From NCBI GenBank assembly GCA_009731375.1, contig BJOX01000007.1, positions 244,333 to 308,332 of the forward strand: 64,000 nt of DNA, read 5' to 3'. The stretch's first letter is position 1. Each line of letters begins with the position of its first letter. Below, piece by piece: positions 23,899 to 32,379 of this stretch. Position numbers and translations under genes: made by a program. A model generated the notes under the pieces. That model was given only the letters and a program-made list of their open reading frames with translations, had not been told where the DNA came from and did not search any database. This DNA comes from Paulinella micropora. Taxonomy: Eukaryota; Cercozoa; Imbricatea; Euglyphida.

Positions 23899-25239
23899 AT
23901 GAGCCAATATAAATCGCTATTAGGCTTGTCTGAAATTGTGGTGGATTCACTAGACATAGCCAACCTTGATTTAACGAACACTAATATTATTGGCTTAAAC
24001 ACAGATAGAGTGCCAGAAGATGCTGACCCCGTAAATCTTTATTTTACCGACGGCCGATTTGACACCCGACTGGCTACTAAAAGCACAACGGACATAAAAG
24101 AAGGCACCAATCTATACTATACTGATGGTAGGGTTGATGCTCGGCTTTTATTAAAAACGACCTCAGACTTAAAAGAAGGACTTAATTATTATTGGACTGA
24201 TAACCGCTTTGACACACGTCTCGCTTTAAAATCAACGACTGACTTAAAAGATGGAACCAATCTATACTATACTGATGGAAGGTTTGACACAAGATTTTCA
24301 ACTAAATCAACAACTAACTTAACTGAAGGAACCAATCTATATTACACCACAGCAAGGGAGAATACAGACTTTGATGCTAGACTTTTATTGAAAACAACCG
24401 CAGATTTAAAAGAAGGCATCAATCTATATTACACTACAGCAAGGGCTAACACAGACTTTGATGCTAGGCTTTTATTGAAAACAACCGCAGACTTAAAAGA
24501 GGGAACAAATTTATACTATACTGATAACCGCTTTGACACACGTCTCGCTTTAAAATCAACTACGGACTTAAAAGAGGGAACCAATCTATACTATACTACA
24601 GCCAGAGCAAATACAGATTTTGATACGAGACTAGCAACCAAGAGCACCACTAACATACTAGCAGAAGGAACTAATTTATACTATACTATAGCCAGAGCAA
24701 ATACAGATGTTGATACGAGACTGGCTACCAAGAGCACCACTAATTTAGCAGAAGGCACTAATCTATACTATACTAATGCTAGATTTGACACACAATTAGC
24801 AACTAAAACCATTACTAATTTAGCAGAGGGAACCAATTTATACTATACCACAGCAAGGGCTAATACAGACTTTGATACAAGGCTAGGAACTAAATCAATA
24901 GATGCTTTAAGTGATGTAATAATAACAACACCAGCAAACGGCCAATTATTATCATACAACGGCACAAACTGGATTAATTCAACAGGCTCTTCAACTTACC
25001 TTGCTTTGGCAGGGGGGACGATGTCAGGTGATATAAATATGGGAACCAAAAGCATAACGAATGTGAATTTAGTAGATGGTGTTGATGTTTCAGTCCTTGA
25101 CACTTCGGCGGTTAAAACCTCAGGAAACCAAACCATAGCAGGAATTAAGACATTCAGCAGTGGTCTTGAAATAATAGGAAATTCAATAATCCAACAACAA
25201 AGGGAACATTCGTGGTTTTTAACTCCACAGCAAATATAG
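23899..25239 (+). CDS. Tail-fibre-like protein, N-terminal repeat part
   Basis: Starts at ATG 23899 (a longer upstream frame would run through the terminal repeat and is rejected). About 446 residues with eleven repeats of the type EGTNLYYTxxRxDTRLATK, some with an ANTDFDTRL insertion. Such repeats are known from tail fibres of marine phages, where they form trimeric shafts. The frame ends at 25239, but the same protein clearly continues in the -1 frame (25212-27512), so one base appears to be missing near 25195-25212 (a CAACAACAAAGGG context). Probable role: host recognition at the virion surface. Confidence 0.8.
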   Translation: MSQYKSLLGLSEIVVDSLDIANLDLTNTNIIGLNTDRVPEDADPVNLYFTDGRFDTRLATKSTTDIKEGTNLYYTDGRVDARLLLKTTSDLKEGLNYYWTDNRFDTRLALKSTTDLKDGTNLYYTDGRFDTRFSTKSTTNLTEGTNLYYTTARENTDFDARLLLKTTADLKEGINLYYTTARANTDFDARLLLKTTADLKEGTNLYYTDNRFDTRLALKSTTDLKEGTNLYYTTARANTDFDTRLATKSTTNILAEGTNLYYTIARANTDVDTRLATKSTTNLAEGTNLYYTNARFDTQLATKTITNLAEGTNLYYTTARANTDFDTRLGTKSIDALSDVIITTPANGQLLSYNGTNWINSTGSSTYLALAGGTMSGDINMGTKSITNVNLVDGVDVSVLDTSAVKTSGNQTIAGIKTFSSGLEIIGNSIIQQQREHSWFLTPQQI

Positions 25240-27512
25240 GAACTATCGGATGTCTTGATGTGGGCACTGGCATAAATTATAACTTTGAAATAACTGCGAA
25301 AAAAGTAAGTTTCGTTATTGATGGGGCAATCGTCGGTTGGGTAAATGCTTCGGGATTAGATTGTAATAGTAGCAAAATAGCTAATCTAGGAACTCCGACA
25401 TTAGCGACCGATGGAGCTACAAAAGGGTATGTAGATACATTAGACGGACAAAATGTTAAATTAACAGGAGACCAAACAATAACAGGAATTAAAACATTTA
25501 ATGGAACGAGAACAGAGATAAAATATCTAACTCTAACAAACCAAGCAGATTTCAATAATAAGGATATCATTAATGGCGGAAATATTACATATAATGGAGC
25601 AAGAATATTAAACCAAAACGGAGGAGACATATTCTTTTCACAGACAACAGGAGATTATCAATCTTTCTTATATACTTTAAACACTGCTTCAAGTGGAACA
25701 GCGGACCAGAGAGGCTACCTATTTACAAATGTAGCATTTGATGTAGTAAAGGGTGCGGGGCTTTATATTTCAAAACTTACATATGCTAAATTTGCTTCGG
25801 CCGATATTGTCCGATTTAACAATGCGGGAGGTATGAAGTTTTATGGAGCTTTAGATATGAATTCAAACAACATAACAAGCGGTGGAACGATAACAGGCAC
25901 AACAATAACAGGCACGACCATAACAGCGAGCACCAAAATAACAACAGCTTCGGGTAAGCCGATAATCATAGGTAGTGCAACAAAAGGAATAGGACCAACA
26001 GCGGGATTAGAAATATACGGTGCTTTCGGCGATTTTACTACTGGGGCACATATACAAGCGATTACAACGGAAGATACATATCCAGTATTTACAATAGCCA
26101 ATTTAGGACATAATAACATAATTCTTGCTTTTGATGCTTATTTAGATAATGCGGGATGGAAATCAAGTTATGCTAGTGCGAATTTTAGAATAGCAAAAGT
26201 GAGTAATACATTATCCTTTGGTTATAAATCAGGAATAGCAGTCGGGAGTGCTATAACTTGGTCTGAGGCGATTAACATAGATAATGCTGGATTAATAACA
26301 ACAAGTAGTGATGTAATAGTCGGAGCAGGCAAAAAAATATTCGTAGATAGAAATGCGAATGCTAATAATAAATTAGTTGTATTTGATGGAAATAATAACT
26401 CTACGACTGAGTTTCAGGGGTTCGGAACAGCGAATTCTACTTTAATTTACAATATTCCTTCCGCTAATAGTCACGTATTTTATGTTAGTGGAACAACTGA
26501 ATTATTTAGGATTAATAACACAGCAATTACTGCTTCAAAGGCACTAACAGCAAATGCGGGGATTACATATACTGGAACACTAACAACGGCAGTTGCTGGT
26601 AGTGGGGCAAAAATAGGAATTCAAGGTTCAACAGATGGGGGTAGCACACGTGGAATATATATGTGGGATACTAGTGATTCAAACTGGGGGATTTATGTGG
26701 CGTCTTCTGGGGCAAATAAAGCATTAAGTGGAACAGGAACAGCACCAGCAACATCGGCAAATGGAATAACTTCTCATGCTATTAGATTTAGAGTGCCTGC
26801 TGTTGCGACTAATGGTTTTATATGGGAAAATCACAATAATGCTGGTATAATGTCGTTGAGAGGGAGCGATGGTTATTTGTGGGTCGCAAGTGGTATGACA
26901 ATAGACTCCACAATATCAATTAACAACTCTACCGCTCAACTCTATTTTACAGACGGCACGATAACTACATGTGGCATAAAGTGGGCTGACGACAACCACG
27001 GCATATTTTGTAAGAGAAACTCAGACCAAATGTATTTTAGAGAATATGGCACTTGTTATTTCCAAACCACGGGAGCAAATACGAGAGCAACACTTACCAG
27101 TAGCGGAATTGTTAATACTTCGGACAGGAGACACAAAACCGACATAAGAGATGCTAAATTCTGCGGTTTAGATTTTATAAATGCCCTCAAACCAAAGTGT
27201 TTCAAACTTAGAGAATCAGAAAGAGAGAACTGCGGTTTCATTGCTCAGGATATTGAAGAATTAGTTGAAAAAAAATTAATATGTTTTAATCCAGTTGAAG
27301 ACCATAAAATGTCAAAAGACGACGGGACAACAGAAGAATTAAAAACAATGAATTATTTTGATTTAATAGCCCCAATAGTTAAGGCAGTTCAAGAATTATC
27401 AGAAAAAGTGATTAATTTAAAAAAAGAAAACAAAATTTTACTTAATATAATACAAGACCAAGCAAACCAATTAGCAGAAATCAGAGCAGTCGTATTTCCA
27501 AACCCAATATAG
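25212..27512 (+). CDS. Tail-fibre-like protein, C-terminal part with S74 intramolecular chaperone
   Basis: The frame has no ATG at its head (GTG at 25212) and continues the preceding gene after a -1 shift. It contains further Gly/Thr/Ile-rich beta-type shaft repeats. The last ~130 residues form a peptidase S74 chaperone domain: SDRRHKTDI gives the Ser637-Lys642 pair used for self-cleavage after trimerisation, followed by GLDFINALKPKCFKL and NCGFIAQDIEELVE. A coiled-coil tail follows. Known S74 domains release themselves once the fibre has folded. Together the two frames predict ~1,200 residues. Confidence 0.85.
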   Translation: MVFNSTANIGTIGCLDVGTGINYNFEITAKKVSFVIDGAIVGWVNASGLDCNSSKIANLGTPTLATDGATKGYVDTLDGQNVKLTGDQTITGIKTFNGTRTEIKYLTLTNQADFNNKDIINGGNITYNGARILNQNGGDIFFSQTTGDYQSFLYTLNTASSGTADQRGYLFTNVAFDVVKGAGLYISKLTYAKFASADIVRFNNAGGMKFYGALDMNSNNITSGGTITGTTITGTTITASTKITTASGKPIIIGSATKGIGPTAGLEIYGAFGDFTTGAHIQAITTEDTYPVFTIANLGHNNIILAFDAYLDNAGWKSSYASANFRIAKVSNTLSFGYKSGIAVGSAITWSEAINIDNAGLITTSSDVIVGAGKKIFVDRNANANNKLVVFDGNNNSTTEFQGFGTANSTLIYNIPSANSHVFYVSGTTELFRINNTAITASKALTANAGITYTGTLTTAVAGSGAKIGIQGSTDGGSTRGIYMWDTSDSNWGIYVASSGANKALSGTGTAPATSANGITSHAIRFRVPAVATNGFIWENHNNAGIMSLRGSDGYLWVASGMTIDSTISINNSTAQLYFTDGTITTCGIKWADDNHGIFCKRNSDQMYFREYGTCYFQTTGANTRATLTSSGIVNTSDRRHKTDIRDAKFCGLDFINALKPKCFKLRESERENCGFIAQDIEELVEKKLICFNPVEDHKMSKDDGTTEELKTMNYFDLIAPIVKAVQELSEKVINLKKENKILLNIIQDQANQLAEIRAVVFPNPI

Positions 27513-27529
27513 TTTTTGAGATTGTAAGT
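27512..27529 (+). promoter_or_regulatory. 18-bp repeated leader motif, copy 1
   Basis: GTTTTTGAGATTGTAAGT, beginning at the last base of the fibre stop codon. An identical copy lies directly before the major capsid start codon at 32362-32379. Confidence 0.55.
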
Positions 27530-27553
27530 GGTTTTTGTAAAAAAGCACTTACT

Positions 27554-27667
27554 ATGCCACCTAGATTACACCCACCACCAATCATAGAAGTAGATGGTGG
27601 CGACCTTACACCCGAACTCAAAAATCGTGTGCTAGATGTCCAAATTAAGCAGGAAGAAAAAAATTAG
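27554..27667 (+). pseudogene. Small membrane protein, N-terminal part (frame broken in A7)
   Basis: A 37-codon frame from ATG 27554, Pro-rich then charged (MPPRLHPPPIIEVDGG). It ends at TAG directly after a run of seven A's (27655-27661). With one more A the frame would continue into the membrane protein at 27700-27894. It therefore looks like the cytoplasmic head of one ~110-residue protein rather than a gene of its own. Confidence 0.5.
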
Positions 27668-27699
27668 ACCACGAATACGAAGACAGCTGGGATTGCTGT

Positions 27700-27894
27700 T
27701 TGACAAAGCGAAAAACTGACAGCCGACTTATTAAATATTTATTTCAAATGGGTATCATTATCGCCATCATCACTCTTTGTATCGTGAGGCTGTCTGAAAA
27801 GAACTTGCCGTGTGAGGTTGCTAACACTTATGTAGGCATTTTAACCTTACTTATCGGCATCTGCCTCCCTTCACCTTCTAGTTCAAAGAAATGA
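27700..27894 (+). CDS. Small membrane protein, C-terminal part
   Basis: Open frame with two hydrophobic segments (MGIIIAIITLCIVRL and VGILTLLIGICL) separated by a short polar loop. The first ATG in this frame is at 27748. Upstream the frame is open back to the A7 run, so the start is probably 27554 with a one-base loss between. Small two-helix proteins are common near the structural genes of PLVs, possibly in an inner membrane or fusion role, but that is inference. Confidence 0.5.
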   Translation: MTKRKTDSRLIKYLFQMGIIIAIITLCIVRLSEKNLPCEVANTYVGILTLLIGICLPSPSSSKK

Positions 27895-28128
27895 GCATTC
27901 ATACAGATAGACTTTATACCACGAAGCATCATTTGAGCAGATTAGCGGAATAGCTTCATCAAAACTAACACACCAATCGCTCATCGGCTTATACCCACAT
28001 CCTTTTTGAATACACCACACACAACTTTCATTTTTTTAACACTGACCCGCGAATAGAAATCACAGGCAGTCCGAGCAGAAATATTAATTAATAAAAAGTT
28101 TATAAGCAGTAATATAGAGGGCATCGCA
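27895..28128 (+). promoter_or_regulatory. Intergenic spacer with TAATATAG promoter-like motif
   Basis: About 230 AT-rich bases with no gene. TAATATAG at 28110-28117 lies 11 bases before the next ATG and matches the motif before the capsid genes. Confidence 0.45.
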
Positions 28129-28512
28129 ATGGCAGACTATAAATACCAAAAGATTATTTTTCTGAGTAATGATTTTCCAGGCGGGGTTAATGGTAGCAAG
28201 ACATTTGACAAAAACATTCAAATGAACTTTACACCAACAAGAATGAATGTTAAGTTTATCCACTACACGAATGATACGTCGGAAACGAAAACAAAAATCC
28301 TTTATATGGACCGTATTGGGATTATCGGCACATTCGCCGACAGCAATATCGCAAACATTTCAAACCTCGGATATAATCTTGGAAATATCGGCTGGACCGA
28401 CGGGCAATACACGTTTAAAGTGCTTAAAACAGACAGCGGAAATATTGAGACTGACCAACTAGCTGGAAAGAATTGTTATTTGTTTAGAATTTTTGGCTTG
28501 AAGAAAATATAG
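28129..28512 (+). CDS. Hypothetical 127-aa protein upstream of the packaging ATPase
   Basis: Intact frame from ATG 28129 to TAG 28510-28512. Mixed beta-type composition with no signal peptide, membrane segment or known motif. It begins MADYKYQKIIFLSND and has a Gly/Asn-rich middle (NLGYNLGNIGWTDGQY). Only four bases separate its stop from the ATPase ATG, so the two are probably co-transcribed. A small capsid-associated protein is possible but unproven. Confidence 0.65.
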   Translation: MADYKYQKIIFLSNDFPGGVNGSKTFDKNIQMNFTPTRMNVKFIHYTNDTSETKTKILYMDRIGIIGTFADSNIANISNLGYNLGNIGWTDGQYTFKVLKTDSGNIETDQLAGKNCYLFRIFGLKKI

Positions 28513-28516
28513 AGTG

Positions 28517-29344
28517 ATGGAGAAAATTAACGATATACGAGTTAGACCAGTCAAGCAAAACGGAGATGGTGAAAAACTCGCCAAGGGATACAAGTTATTT
28601 GAGGAGCCTTATTCTAACATATTTTTGCTTGCCAGAAAAAAATCGGGGAAAACGACCGCATTGTTTGAAATCCTGAAACGAACGACGGACAAAAAGACCC
28701 GTATTGTTATCATTGCCAGCACAATCCACAAGGACCACATTTACAAAGAAATGGTTAAGCACTTCAAGAAGAAGGGGAACCCGATGGCTATATATACATA
28801 TTTGAAAACGGACGGATACAGTGTCATTGATTACGAGTTAGACAAGCTGAATAAACCAGACGAGGAGCAAGAAGAAGGCGAAATCATTCAAGATGGTAAA
28901 GAGGAAGTAGAAAAGCCGAAGTTTATTTATTTTGGAAAGGAGGACGAAAAGAAAAAGGAGGTAGGCGAAAAACCACCGAGGCCGAGCAAATACATCACAC
29001 CAGAAGTTGTTTTTGTGTTAGATGATTTGGGTAGTGGGTTGAGGGATAAGTCCGTGAGCGACCTACTTAAAAAAAATAGGCATTATAAAAGTAAGGTGAT
29101 TATGAGTTCGCAATATCTGAACGACCTAAAACCTGAGGCTATTAAACAGCTGGACTACCTTCTTATTTTTCCTGGTCAGTCTCAGGATAAAATAGAACTC
29201 GTGTATAAGCATTTAGACCTCGGCTACGACCTTGACTACTTCATTGAAAAATACCACGAGGCTACCAAAGAACGGTTTAACTTTTTGTATGTGGATGCGG
29301 TATCGGACGAGCTGAGGCAGAATTTCAACTATCGCTTGCGATAG
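28517..29344 (+). CDS. A32/FtsK-HerA-type genome-packaging ATPase
   Basis: This would pump viral DNA into the capsid. The Walker A motif is ARKKSGKTT (residues ~39-47), Walker B is VVFVLDD (~164-170), and an SSQYL sensor-like motif follows (~197). This spacing is typical of PLV, virophage and large-DNA-virus packaging ATPases. 275 residues is within the usual range. An acidic insert (KPDEEQEEGEIIQDG) separates the two Walker halves. The start is taken at ATG 28517 rather than the adjacent GTG at 28514. The frame is intact. Confidence 0.92.
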   Translation: MEKINDIRVRPVKQNGDGEKLAKGYKLFEEPYSNIFLLARKKSGKTTALFEILKRTTDKKTRIVIIASTIHKDHIYKEMVKHFKKKGNPMAIYTYLKTDGYSVIDYELDKLNKPDEEQEEGEIIQDGKEEVEKPKFIYFGKEDEKKKEVGEKPPRPSKYITPEVVFVLDDLGSGLRDKSVSDLLKKNRHYKSKVIMSSQYLNDLKPEAIKQLDYLLIFPGQSQDKIELVYKHLDLGYDLDYFIEKYHEATKERFNFLYVDAVSDELRQNFNYRLR

Positions 29345-29350
29345 TCAATT

Positions 29351-29366
29351 GTCCCGCTTGCGGGAC
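29351..29366 (+). terminator. Perfect stem-loop after the ATPase gene
   Basis: GTCCCGC-TT-GCGGGAC, seven base pairs with a two-base loop, seven bases after the stop codon. A transcript-end or 3'-processing role is inferred. Confidence 0.5.
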
Positions 29367-29422
29367 TAATTTCAACAAGCGATTTTTGTAATTTTATTTA
29401 ATTATTTTTTTTATATATTATA

Positions 29423-29743
29423 ATGGTCGTAAAAACAACAAGGGTTGAAGTCATTCCAACAGTCGGAAAAATAACAAGAAACTCAAACACAATGGCGGGC
29501 GGAAAAAAGAAAACTGGTCGCAAGAAACAAAAGGGTGGTGGTCAAAAAGGGGGGGAAATAAACTGGGAAAAGGTCGGCAATACATTTAGGAATATTAATA
29601 ACTATTTGAAAAAAGACAAAACAATCTCTCGCTTCGCTGGTGCTTTGGACGGGGTTGGTGTTCCTTATGCTGGCAAAGTTCAAAAGGTTGCGAGCGATAT
29701 GGGATACGGCAAGCAACGAGGCCGTGGGGCACTTAAATTTTAA
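29423..29743 (+). CDS. Small basic Gly/Lys-rich protein (candidate virion core protein)
   Basis: 106 codons preceded by a T-rich stretch ending TATATATTATA directly before ATG 29423. An internal ATG at 29492 would start at MAGGKKKTGRKKQKGGG. The first half is highly basic and Gly-rich. The second half is amphipathic (RFAGALDGVGVPYAGKVQ). Small basic core or pX-like proteins sit between ATPase and protease in related adeno-like elements. That placement, not a recognised domain, is the basis for the suggestion. Confidence 0.6.
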   Translation: MVVKTTRVEVIPTVGKITRNSNTMAGGKKKTGRKKQKGGGQKGGEINWEKVGNTFRNINNYLKKDKTISRFAGALDGVGVPYAGKVQKVASDMGYGKQRGRGALKF

Positions 29744-29767
29744 ACCCCCACAGATAATATTAAACTA

Positions 29768-29800
29768 AACTTTTTATTATTTTTTTACTAATAATATACG
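29768..29800 (+). promoter_or_regulatory. Late-promoter-like motif before the protease gene
   Basis: TTTTTTT, then ACTAATAATATACG immediately before ATG 29801. It matches the T-run plus TAATAATATA pattern at 33975-33994 and 35251-35281. Confidence 0.5.
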
Positions 29801-31015
29801 ATGCGAAAAAAACCTAAACAACGACCGCCGAGGATTTACAGAACGAAAGATGGTCGGCCATATATCAAAGTAAAAGACAAACGAGCATATCTAAACTTTG
29901 GAAAGAAAACAAATGACTTATCAACACTTCAAATCGTTAAGCTGTTTATGAAATACTTGAATAAAACAAAATCAAAGAAACCGTGGCCGACACATAAAGA
30001 CAAGAAAAAAGTTCAAAGCCTGTCGGAGATTGAACAGAACACGAGAACCGCAATTCAAGACCACTTAGACAAGCTTAAAAAAGAAAAGTATGACCTCATT
30101 GAAGCTATTGATAAAAAGGAAAAGTCGGCACGGGATGACCTACAAGAGGAGAAGAAAAGGCAGGAAAGAAAAGACCTCGCCGATGCTAAGGAAAGACAGG
30201 AAGAAATAGATAGGGAAATGAAAAAGGAACAACGACTTATCCAGGAACTAAATGCCGAACGACGACACAGACAGGGTTTATTAATGGCACCAATCGCCCC
30301 GCCTATGATACGACCACCGCCACCCCCTGGACGACCGCCAAAAAGACGGAGAGGCATACTTGTAAAGGATGGTGAAGAAGAGGAGAAACACAAGCAAACT
30401 AAAAAGGAAAAATTAATTGATAATATGTTCGCTGAGACACTAAAACAGAAACGGAATAAAGCAGGAAAACCTAATAATGAAATGATGGTTAAAAAACTAC
30501 GATTTATTGGCCACACTATCCCCGATATCAAACCAGCAAAAGGGGGAAGAATAAATTACTCTGAAATGTTGAAAAGATGGTTATATACCAGTCCTATTAT
30601 AAACGAGGGAATGATGTCGCCCGACCAGGCTTGGGCATCGTTTGATTTATGGGCAGAAGGTGCCGTTCAAAAAAGAAAAGATGAAGTAGATAGAGAAGCA
30701 AAAGGAGAAGAAAAAGTAGAAGAAAAAAAAGAAGAACAAGGAGTTGTAGAAGAGCCGAGTGGTAATGATGAAGATTTGGTGAGTGAAACGGAGGACCCTA
30801 GCGAACAGTCTGGAATAGGTAAAGGATTAAGGACGAATGAAATAGACGACATAATGAAAAAGCACGATTGGTATTTGGGCACGATAGCCAGCGACCAAAT
30901 CAACCAGTTAAAACCAGATGATAGCCAGCGACCAAATGAACACACAAAAAAGTTCGCAACCAGGGCAACATTGGATGGCTGTCTGGGTAAGCATAAACGG
31001 CGAAAGAAGTGTTGA
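29801..31015 (+). CDS. Long N-terminal domain of the adenain-like protease (frame broken before the catalytic core)
   Basis: 404 codons. It begins with a basic segment (MRKKPKQRPPRIYRTKDGRPYIK), then a long Lys/Glu coiled coil (~100-155), a proline run (RPPPPPGRPPKRRRG), a central region and an acidic linker. The protease start motif follows near the end (GLRTNEIDDIMKK ... GTIASDQI). The catalytic part continues in the next frame (30918-31301). The cause is a partial duplication: GATAGCCAGCGACCAAAT occurs at 30883 and 30920, offset 37 bases, which is not a multiple of three. Confidence 0.7.
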   Translation: MRKKPKQRPPRIYRTKDGRPYIKVKDKRAYLNFGKKTNDLSTLQIVKLFMKYLNKTKSKKPWPTHKDKKKVQSLSEIEQNTRTAIQDHLDKLKKEKYDLIEAIDKKEKSARDDLQEEKKRQERKDLADAKERQEEIDREMKKEQRLIQELNAERRHRQGLLMAPIAPPMIRPPPPPGRPPKRRRGILVKDGEEEEKHKQTKKEKLIDNMFAETLKQKRNKAGKPNNEMMVKKLRFIGHTIPDIKPAKGGRINYSEMLKRWLYTSPIINEGMMSPDQAWASFDLWAEGAVQKRKDEVDREAKGEEKVEEKKEEQGVVEEPSGNDEDLVSETEDPSEQSGIGKGLRTNEIDDIMKKHDWYLGTIASDQINQLKPDDSQRPNEHTKKFATRATLDGCLGKHKRRKKC

Positions 31016-31301
31016 AATTTACGACCCGCTAGCTGAATATCAACCGACTGACCTTTTTCAACAACAGATGAAACAGCTGATAGATAAAAGCCGACCTGAT
31101 AGTTATTTATTAATGAAGGTTAATCAAGTTAAGCAACAAAGCGACACCTCGGATACCTGCGGATGGCACAGTATGCGGTTTCTTTTAGAGCGGGCGAAAG
31201 GAACCCGTTTTAAATTTGCCAGCGGTTGGACTGATTTGAAAGAAAAGGAAGCGGAGGAGTTGAAATCGCAGAATGGGTATGGTTTTGATACTTTTATTTA
31301 G
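30918..31301 (+). CDS. Adenain-like (C5/C48) cysteine protease, catalytic core
   Basis: This would cleave virion precursor proteins during capsid maturation. The catalytic order is visible: His in GQHWMAVWV, Asp in EIYDPLAEY, and Cys in DTCGWHSMRFL, with the oxyanion Gln expected just before the Cys in a QQSDTSDTCG context. These match the Ulp1/adenain fold found in PLVs, Polintons and adenoviruses. The nominal start at 30918 is not a real initiation site. The frame continues the protein encoded from 29801 after a frame-breaking duplication. Confidence 0.85.
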   Translation: MIASDQMNTQKSSQPGQHWMAVWVSINGERSVEIYDPLAEYQPTDLFQQQMKQLIDKSRPDSYLLMKVNQVKQQSDTSDTCGWHSMRFLLERAKGTRFKFASGWTDLKEKEAEELKSQNGYGFDTFI

Positions 31302-31303
31302 CA

Positions 31304-31315
31304 GGGGCAAGCCCC
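31304..31315 (+). terminator. GC-rich stem-loop after the protease
   Basis: GGGGC-AA-GCCCC directly after the TAG at 31299-31301, in the same position as other stem-loops of this element. A 3'-end role is inferred. Confidence 0.4.
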
Positions 31316-31414
31316 CGCACCCCCACAAGTGGTTTAAAGTAATTATCGACTACATCGATAGATGTAAAAACAAAAAAAATATATTTTCTATTATATATCC
31401 AAAAAGTCGGGTCA

Positions 31415-32230
31415 ATGGAATATAAAGGAGGGCGAAGTAGTGGCATCTATTACATAAACAGCAAAAACAGGATAAACGGCACAGACAGCGACTTTACACA
31501 CTCTTTGGATTTAAGAGGATTAGACAACCCGACACATTGTAAAATTTTACATATCTATGTGCCGAAGTCCTATTACTCTGTGGCAAGTCCTTACAACACT
31601 TTTATTCTGAGTGAGAACGGCAATGAGGCGGTCATTACGATACCCGAAGGAAACTACACAATGAACAGCCTAAAAAATAAGCTGGCCGAGGTGCTAACCG
31701 CAGAAAGCCCGAACGACTATACATATACAATAACAAGCAACAACACAAACACCGACCCCGAAGACGGCAAGCTATTATTTACTGTGGCGAACAATCCCAT
31801 TAACATCCAACCGCGGTTTGTATTTGATGACGAAACTCGTATTCACGAAATTATGGGGTTTGAGCGGTCTTCTACTTACTTCTTCGCTAATAATACACTG
31901 AGGTCTCCAAATGTCATAATCTTGACGGGCGAAAAAACCTTGTATTTACAATCGGACCTCATTGGCGAAGGAGATAACCACGTGCTCCAAGAAATATATA
32001 CCGCGAATGAAATCCCATTCGGCTCTGTCATATATGATGGGTCTGAAAGCGAATACGGCAAAAGACTGTCCGCCAATTCAAACAATGTATTTAGGTTTTA
32101 CTTAACTGACGAAAACGACCAACCAATAAACTTAAACGGGTTGGGTATTGTAATGACCTTATTGATTTACCGCGAGACGAATTATTTTAATTTATTTTCA
32201 TCATTTTTTAATTTGTTAAAAAGCCGATAG
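31415..32230 (+). CDS. Penton-like minor capsid protein
   Basis: 271 codons, intact. The N-terminal pattern GIYYINSKNRINGTDSDFT, then IYVPKSYYSV and TIPEGNYTMNSLKNKL, is the characteristic signature of the minor capsid (penton, single-jelly-roll) protein of PLVs and virophages. It lies directly upstream of the major capsid gene, the usual order. It would occupy the five-fold vertices of the capsid. The upstream AT-rich stretch (TATATTTTCTATTATATAT) is promoter-like. Confidence 0.85.
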   Translation: MEYKGGRSSGIYYINSKNRINGTDSDFTHSLDLRGLDNPTHCKILHIYVPKSYYSVASPYNTFILSENGNEAVITIPEGNYTMNSLKNKLAEVLTAESPNDYTYTITSNNTNTDPEDGKLLFTVANNPINIQPRFVFDDETRIHEIMGFERSSTYFFANNTLRSPNVIILTGEKTLYLQSDLIGEGDNHVLQEIYTANEIPFGSVIYDGSESEYGKRLSANSNNVFRFYLTDENDQPINLNGLGIVMTLLIYRETNYFNLFSSFFNLLKSR

Positions 32231-32251
32231 GGGCCTGCCCCCCCTACATAT

Positions 32252-32272
32252 GCTCAACGAGTTGAGCTTTTT
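32252..32272 (+). terminator. Stem-loop plus T-run after the minor capsid gene (copy 1)
   Basis: GCTCAAC-GA-GTTGAGC followed by TTTTT. An identical stem-loop follows the major capsid gene at 33894-33914. The shared sequence extends to a CAAAAACCCC tail. Confidence 0.6.
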
Positions 32273-32361
32273 GCTCGCAAAAACCCCGCAGGAGGTTAGT
32301 AAGGGATAATTAATTAATTTTTTTTTCTCAGATTAAAATATATAGAGACCTTTTGAAAATC

Positions 32362-32379
32362 GTTTTTGAGATTGTAAGT
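32362..32379 (+). promoter_or_regulatory. 18-bp repeated leader motif, copy 2
   Basis: GTTTTTGAGATTGTAAGT ends immediately before the major capsid ATG at 32380. It is identical to 27512-27529. It could be an initiator or leader element. The terminal GTAAGT also matches a splice-donor consensus. Confidence 0.55.

Noticed and set aside
25277-25630. Minus-strand frames inside the fibre gene (also 25841-26119 and 27056-27241)
   Set aside because: Antisense shadows of a clearly supported repeat/S74 protein.
30055-30945. Ser/Phe-rich minus-strand frames opposite the protease gene
   Set aside because: Antisense of Lys/Glu-rich coding sequence.
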